Below, in pieces: positions 33,802 to 36,375 of a DNA stretch of 36,375 nt. The stretch's first letter is position 1; each line of letters starts with the position of its first letter. The position numbers and the translations under genes are program-made. The notes below the pieces were generated by a model. That model made no database searches and had not been told where the DNA came from. It was given only the letters and a program-made list of their open reading frames with translations. This DNA is from Deltaproteobacteria bacterium (lineage in GTDB: Bacteria; Desulfobacterota; Syntrophia; Syntrophales; UBA2210): positions 1 to 36,375 of the forward strand of contig JAPLJO010000125.1 in the NCBI GenBank assembly GCA_026388515.1, written 5' to 3'.

Positions 33802-34863
33802 TCATCCGCAAATGATTCCGTACTCCGGTAATACCTCGTGAAGAGCATGGAAGATATGATAGGACGCCGCATCATGAAAACACTTCCAGTTGCTCACCTC
33901 AAAACCTATCTTTCTTTCATAGATGTCCGGCTTCTTGGAATCTTGTTCATCTTTTATCACCTCAACGGCGCTTCTGAACCATTCGCGGTCGTCATACCTG
34001 AGTGTCTTATCTTCATCCGTAGGACTAAAATTGAACCCGCCCCCCGAGATCGCGGCCTGCCAGCGTTCGCATCTTTCTTCCACGGTTCCTTTCTCACCGA
34101 AAAGCATACTTACTTTCCCGGAAAAATCCTGCCAGGGCACGGAAGCGCTTTCCGCAAATTGGGGATACTGCTTCAGAAACCGGGTCAACACTGCGCAGCA
34201 ATTCTGCGCGGCATCCATGGCGCGTTCATGGTTGAATATTGTATGGTGCCGATCTCTGTAGTCGTAATATTCCCATTCGCGATAAGGCTCATCAGGAAGA
34301 GTGCCGGCCTGTGCATGGCCGAGCATAGGGAACGCATATTCGCATATACGACCCTTAAGATCCCCGCAGACTTTTTCAAACCAACCCGCCTCCTCATCGA
34401 TCACCTTCAGATCTTTCACGTCATTCATATGCTCCCTCTCGACCCCCATGAAATTCTGATGTGACCAGGTATCGGCATAGAGATGAAGGATAATCCCCAG
34501 AAGATGCAGGCTGTAAGGTTTCAGGGGCATCTGGAGAAAATCGTTCACGACCCGCTGGGCTATTATGCTATTGGGCCTCGTGTACATCCGCTCGTAGAAA
34601 TCGACGCCGTGATTGCCGGGAATAAAGTGAAAGGGCACATAAATTGTGTAACTGGTATCCTTGGAGATGGCACCCGCAGCAAGAAACTGGTGTGCCGTTA
34701 ACGTTTGTTGAAACCGTCCTCCATTCTCAAATTCCAGAGTGTGATGGTACTTTGCATCGTCCGTATGCTGGGACGCGTAGGCTGCAATCTTAGCGTTATC
34801 GGGCCCAAACCCGGCGGCTCTCGCAAGCGCGTACACGGTGTTGAAGTGAAAGTCCTTTTCCAT
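33802..34863 (-). CDS. DUF6765-like protein, histidine-rich, possible metal-dependent hydrolase
   Basis: 353 aa from ATG 34863, chosen because GAGGAG lies 7 nt upstream (ATG/other in-frame start at 34878 lacks a site). The N-terminus EKDFHFNTVYALARAAGF with IAAYASQHTDDAKYHH, then ILHLYADTWSHQNFMGVERE, has the H-x3-D-x3-H spacing and tryptophan found in zinc-dependent phospholipase C/nuclease-like folds. I associate these motifs with DUF6765, whose function is not known to me. No signal peptide or membrane segment. It lies inside the direct-repeat island and its 3' neighbour is the chitosanase-like remnant. Confidence 0.72.
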   Translation of the reverse strand: MEKDFHFNTVYALARAAGFGPDNAKIAAYASQHTDDAKYHHTLEFENGGRFQQTLTAHQFLAAGAISKDTSYTIYVPFHFIPGNHGVDFYERMYTRPNSIIAQRVVNDFLQMPLKPYSLHLLGIILHLYADTWSHQNFMGVEREHMNDVKDLKVIDEEAGWFEKVCGDLKGRICEYAFPMLGHAQAGTLPDEPYREWEYYDYRDRHHTIFNHERAMDAAQNCCAVLTRFLKQYPQFAESASVPWQDFSGKVSMLFGEKGTVEERCERWQAAISGGGFNFSPTDEDKTLRYDDREWFRSAVEVIKDEQDSKKPDIYERKIGFEVSNWKCFHDAASYHIFHALHEVLPEYGIICG

Positions 34864-35155
34864 ATTCCATCTCCTCACAGGCGCCTTTCAGATTGACGGT
34901 ACGTCTCGTCACCTCAGTGCACTGGCTTTGCCATGGCTCTGGCTCTGACACTTCGGGCAGCGCATGGACTGCCTCCCCCATCAAAGACTGTGTCATAATT
35001 ACTTTTTTCGTCATTTTGAAAGCAATTTAAATGAGTTGAGAAGCCAAAGTCAATGTAAATCCGGTTACCCTGATTTATAAATATTCATCCGGTGAAGTAT
35101 GTGCCGCACCGTCATCACCGGCCTGACACCGGCAATGGCCCGTGAGACTTCTCAA

Positions 35156-35197
35156 TTCAAAAGTCGGTAGTTAAGTCAAGTGATTTGGTGGGGATGG
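35156..35197. repeat. 42-bp direct repeat, copy 2
   Basis: Same orientation as 32567-32608, with three mismatches. It bounds the right side of the island, about 290 bp upstream of the DUF6765-like gene. Confidence 0.85.
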
Positions 35198-35339
35198 AAT
35201 TACACTATCAGCTTTCGACTAATAGTTTTCTATCATCTTTCCCAAATTGACGGGAACCAGCACATCATCTATTGACACATCCGGGGGTATCGTTCGGATC
35301 GTACACACGTCTCTTTTTCAGAGAACAATCTTGACGTGC

Positions 35340-35478
35340 TCGCAAAAAGTCCCCGGAACGTCACTCCTGCGAAAGCAGGAGTCCAGACGTCGTCCCGGTG
35401 AAAACCGGGAACCAGTGAAACACTGGATTCCGTGTCAAGCACGGAATGACAAAACAGGGCATAACCGACTTTTTACGA
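35340..35478. repeat. MITE-like palindromic repeat, copy 2, with 12-bp terminal inverted repeats
   Basis: Outer arms TCGCAAAAAGTC (35340-35351) and GACTTTTTACGA (35467-35478) are inverted with one mismatch. The core 35359-35450 has three hairpins: CTCCTGC/GCAGGAG, CCCGG/CCGGG, and ATTCCGTG/CACGGAAT. The core matches the copy at 9551-9644. Confidence 0.75.
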
Positions 35479-35500
35479 AGCAATCAATCTTCATAATTCA

Positions 35501-35509
35501 GGGGGGGGG
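35501..35509 (+). promoter_or_regulatory. Nine-G tract acting as the ribosome-binding site
   Basis: A run of nine G bases, 5 nt before the ATG at 35515, replaces an ordinary AGGAGG. Such runs are prone to slipped-strand length change. Confidence 0.6.
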
Positions 35510-35514
35510 TAATC

Positions 35515-36375
35515 ATGAAGAAACTCATATCTATTCTTGTTTTTGCCGCAGTTTTCATTCTGATTGCAGGCATGTCGTCCGGTTCTGAGATTGTTACGTT
35601 TGGTCCAAAAACCTATACCTGCACAAAGCCATTGGTCTATTTCAGCAACTCGTTTACCACATTCCCGGGGCCGGGAACGCTGACCATCCGGAATGGAAGC
35701 GGGAATTATAAAGACCGTGTGTTACTTGCATTGATTGAACTGAACGGAAAAAGAGTTGCGCCATTTCTTCTGCACGCGGGTGCAACAACGACGGCCGTAA
35801 GGTTGGAAAATATCAACACACTTTCCATACGGCTTCTCGGTACCACCGGTTCCTTTATTACCATCACCATCACGCAGAATGTGCAGGCGCCCACCGTCTC
35901 CATCAGTGCCGATCCTTTGTCCATTCAGAAAGGCGAATCATCAACACTCTCATGGGATACCACTTACTCGGATTATTGCGTGATAGACCCCGACATAGGG
36001 ACCGTTGTACCGGTCGGTTCGTGCGCGGTGTCACCCGCTGGAACCACGACATATCACATTTCCGCCGTAGGGCGTGGCGGAACGGCCTCCGGCTCCGTCA
36101 CCGTCGAAGTGACAAAGTCAGCCTACGACCCGCCGACGGTCGACCTCAGTCCACCGAAGGCCGCTATCACGAAGGGCGAATCGATCACCATTTCATGGAC
36201 CTCTGAAGGCGCTCTTAATGCATATATCGATAACAGCGTAGGACCCGTCCCGGCAAACGGCTCCCGCACGGTTACCTCGGAACATACCACCATATCCACA
36301 CTGACGGTAAGCGGGGAAACCGGCTCGGCAAGCGCAACGGCGGAGATTTCGGTGAACGGAGCGCCTGAACTTCCA
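35515..36375 (+). CDS. Secreted Ig-like-repeat surface protein, 3' end beyond window
   Basis: ATG 35515 opens a frame still open at the window edge (287 codons). Residues 1-23 are a signal peptide (KKLISILVFAAVFILIAGMS). Residues 24-125 form an unassigned beta-rich domain (EIVTFGPKTYTCTKPLVYF). Then come at least two tandem Ig-like domains: one from about 128 (PTVSISADPLSIQKGESSTL) with two cysteines, and one from about 202 (PPTVDLSPPKAAITKGESIT), each opening with the same proline-rich linker and ending T-V-x-V. Such repeats usually form stalks of long adhesins or RHS/hemolysin-type exoproteins; the functional end is outside the window. Confidence 0.88.
   Translation, partial: MKKLISILVFAAVFILIAGMSSGSEIVTFGPKTYTCTKPLVYFSNSFTTFPGPGTLTIRNGSGNYKDRVLLALIELNGKRVAPFLLHAGATTTAVRLENINTLSIRLLGTTGSFITITITQNVQAPTVSISADPLSIQKGESSTLSWDTTYSDYCVIDPDIGTVVPVGSCAVSPAGTTTYHISAVGRGGTASGSVTVEVTKSAYDPPTVDLSPPKAAITKGESITISWTSEGALNAYIDNSVGPVPANGSRTVTSEHTTISTLTVSGETGSASATAEISVNGAPELP

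Larger units (their letters stand above)
34864..35514. other. 650-bp intergenic region with direct repeat 2 and a MITE-like repeat
   Basis: No convincing gene. A minus-strand 72-codon frame from 35014 overlaps the DUF6765 start and lacks a ribosome-binding site. Holds direct repeat 2, the dispersed palindromic repeat and the G-run before the surface-protein gene. Confidence 0.55.

Noticed and set aside
34796-35014. Minus-strand 72-codon frame overlapping the DUF6765-like start
   Set aside because: No ribosome-binding site, no recognisable features, and the overlapping gene has a good one.

Overview
The window looks like chromosomal DNA from a Gram-negative bacterium, most probably a deltaproteobacterium (Desulfobacterota, Syntrophales-like). 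The grounds are a complete LPS-core cluster, an outer-membrane two-partner secretion pair, a long YidC with a periplasmic domain, and dispersed palindromic repeats of a kind I associate with that group. This taxonomic call is inference. I see no rRNA, tRNA or CRISPR array.

Layout. (1) 1-7990, minus strand: a two-partner secretion locus. A TpsB/FhaC-type transporter is followed by a giant TpsA exoprotein that runs off the left edge (at least 2058 residues). (2) 7991-8499: divergent promoter region. (3) 8500-14164, plus strand: a YbhG/YbhF/YbhS/YbhR-like ABC-2 exporter operon in which the usual double ATPase is split into two genes, followed by a histone-deacetylase-family hydrolase. (4) 14191-14759: a small Cys-rich hypothetical gene and a 190-bp element with terminal inverted repeats. 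(5) 14778-19503, minus strand: the classical rpmH-rnpA-yidD-yidC-jag-mnmE cluster, rich in non-AUG starts. (6) 19655-20641, plus strand: a metallo-beta-lactamase-fold hydrolase. (7) 20622-32468, minus strand: a long, tightly packed LPS-core/surface-glycan cluster. It holds a frameshifted zinc-ribbon membrane protein, a TPR protein, a Trm112-like protein, UDP-glucuronate 4-epimerase, UDP-glucose dehydrogenase, several glycosyltransferases, two methyltransferases, two different kinase-like proteins and an O-antigen ligase. (8) 32567-35197: an island bounded by 42-bp direct repeats, carrying two uncharacterised genes and a truncated pseudogene. (9) 35340-36375: a MITE-like repeat, then a secreted Ig-repeat surface protein whose ribosome-binding site lies in a run of nine G residues; it runs off the right edge.

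How the parts fit. Regions 1, 7 and 9 all build the cell surface: a TPS adhesin, LPS core sugars (UDP-Glc to UDP-GlcA to UDP-GalA, heptosyl- and glycosyl-transfer, phosphorylation, ligation), and an Ig-repeat exoprotein. Region 5 is housekeeping: ribosome, RNase P, membrane insertion and tRNA modification. The largest gene (1-6176) and the terminal surface gene have no stop inside the window, so they are easily missed; the long plus-strand open frames over 1-6176 are antisense shadows.
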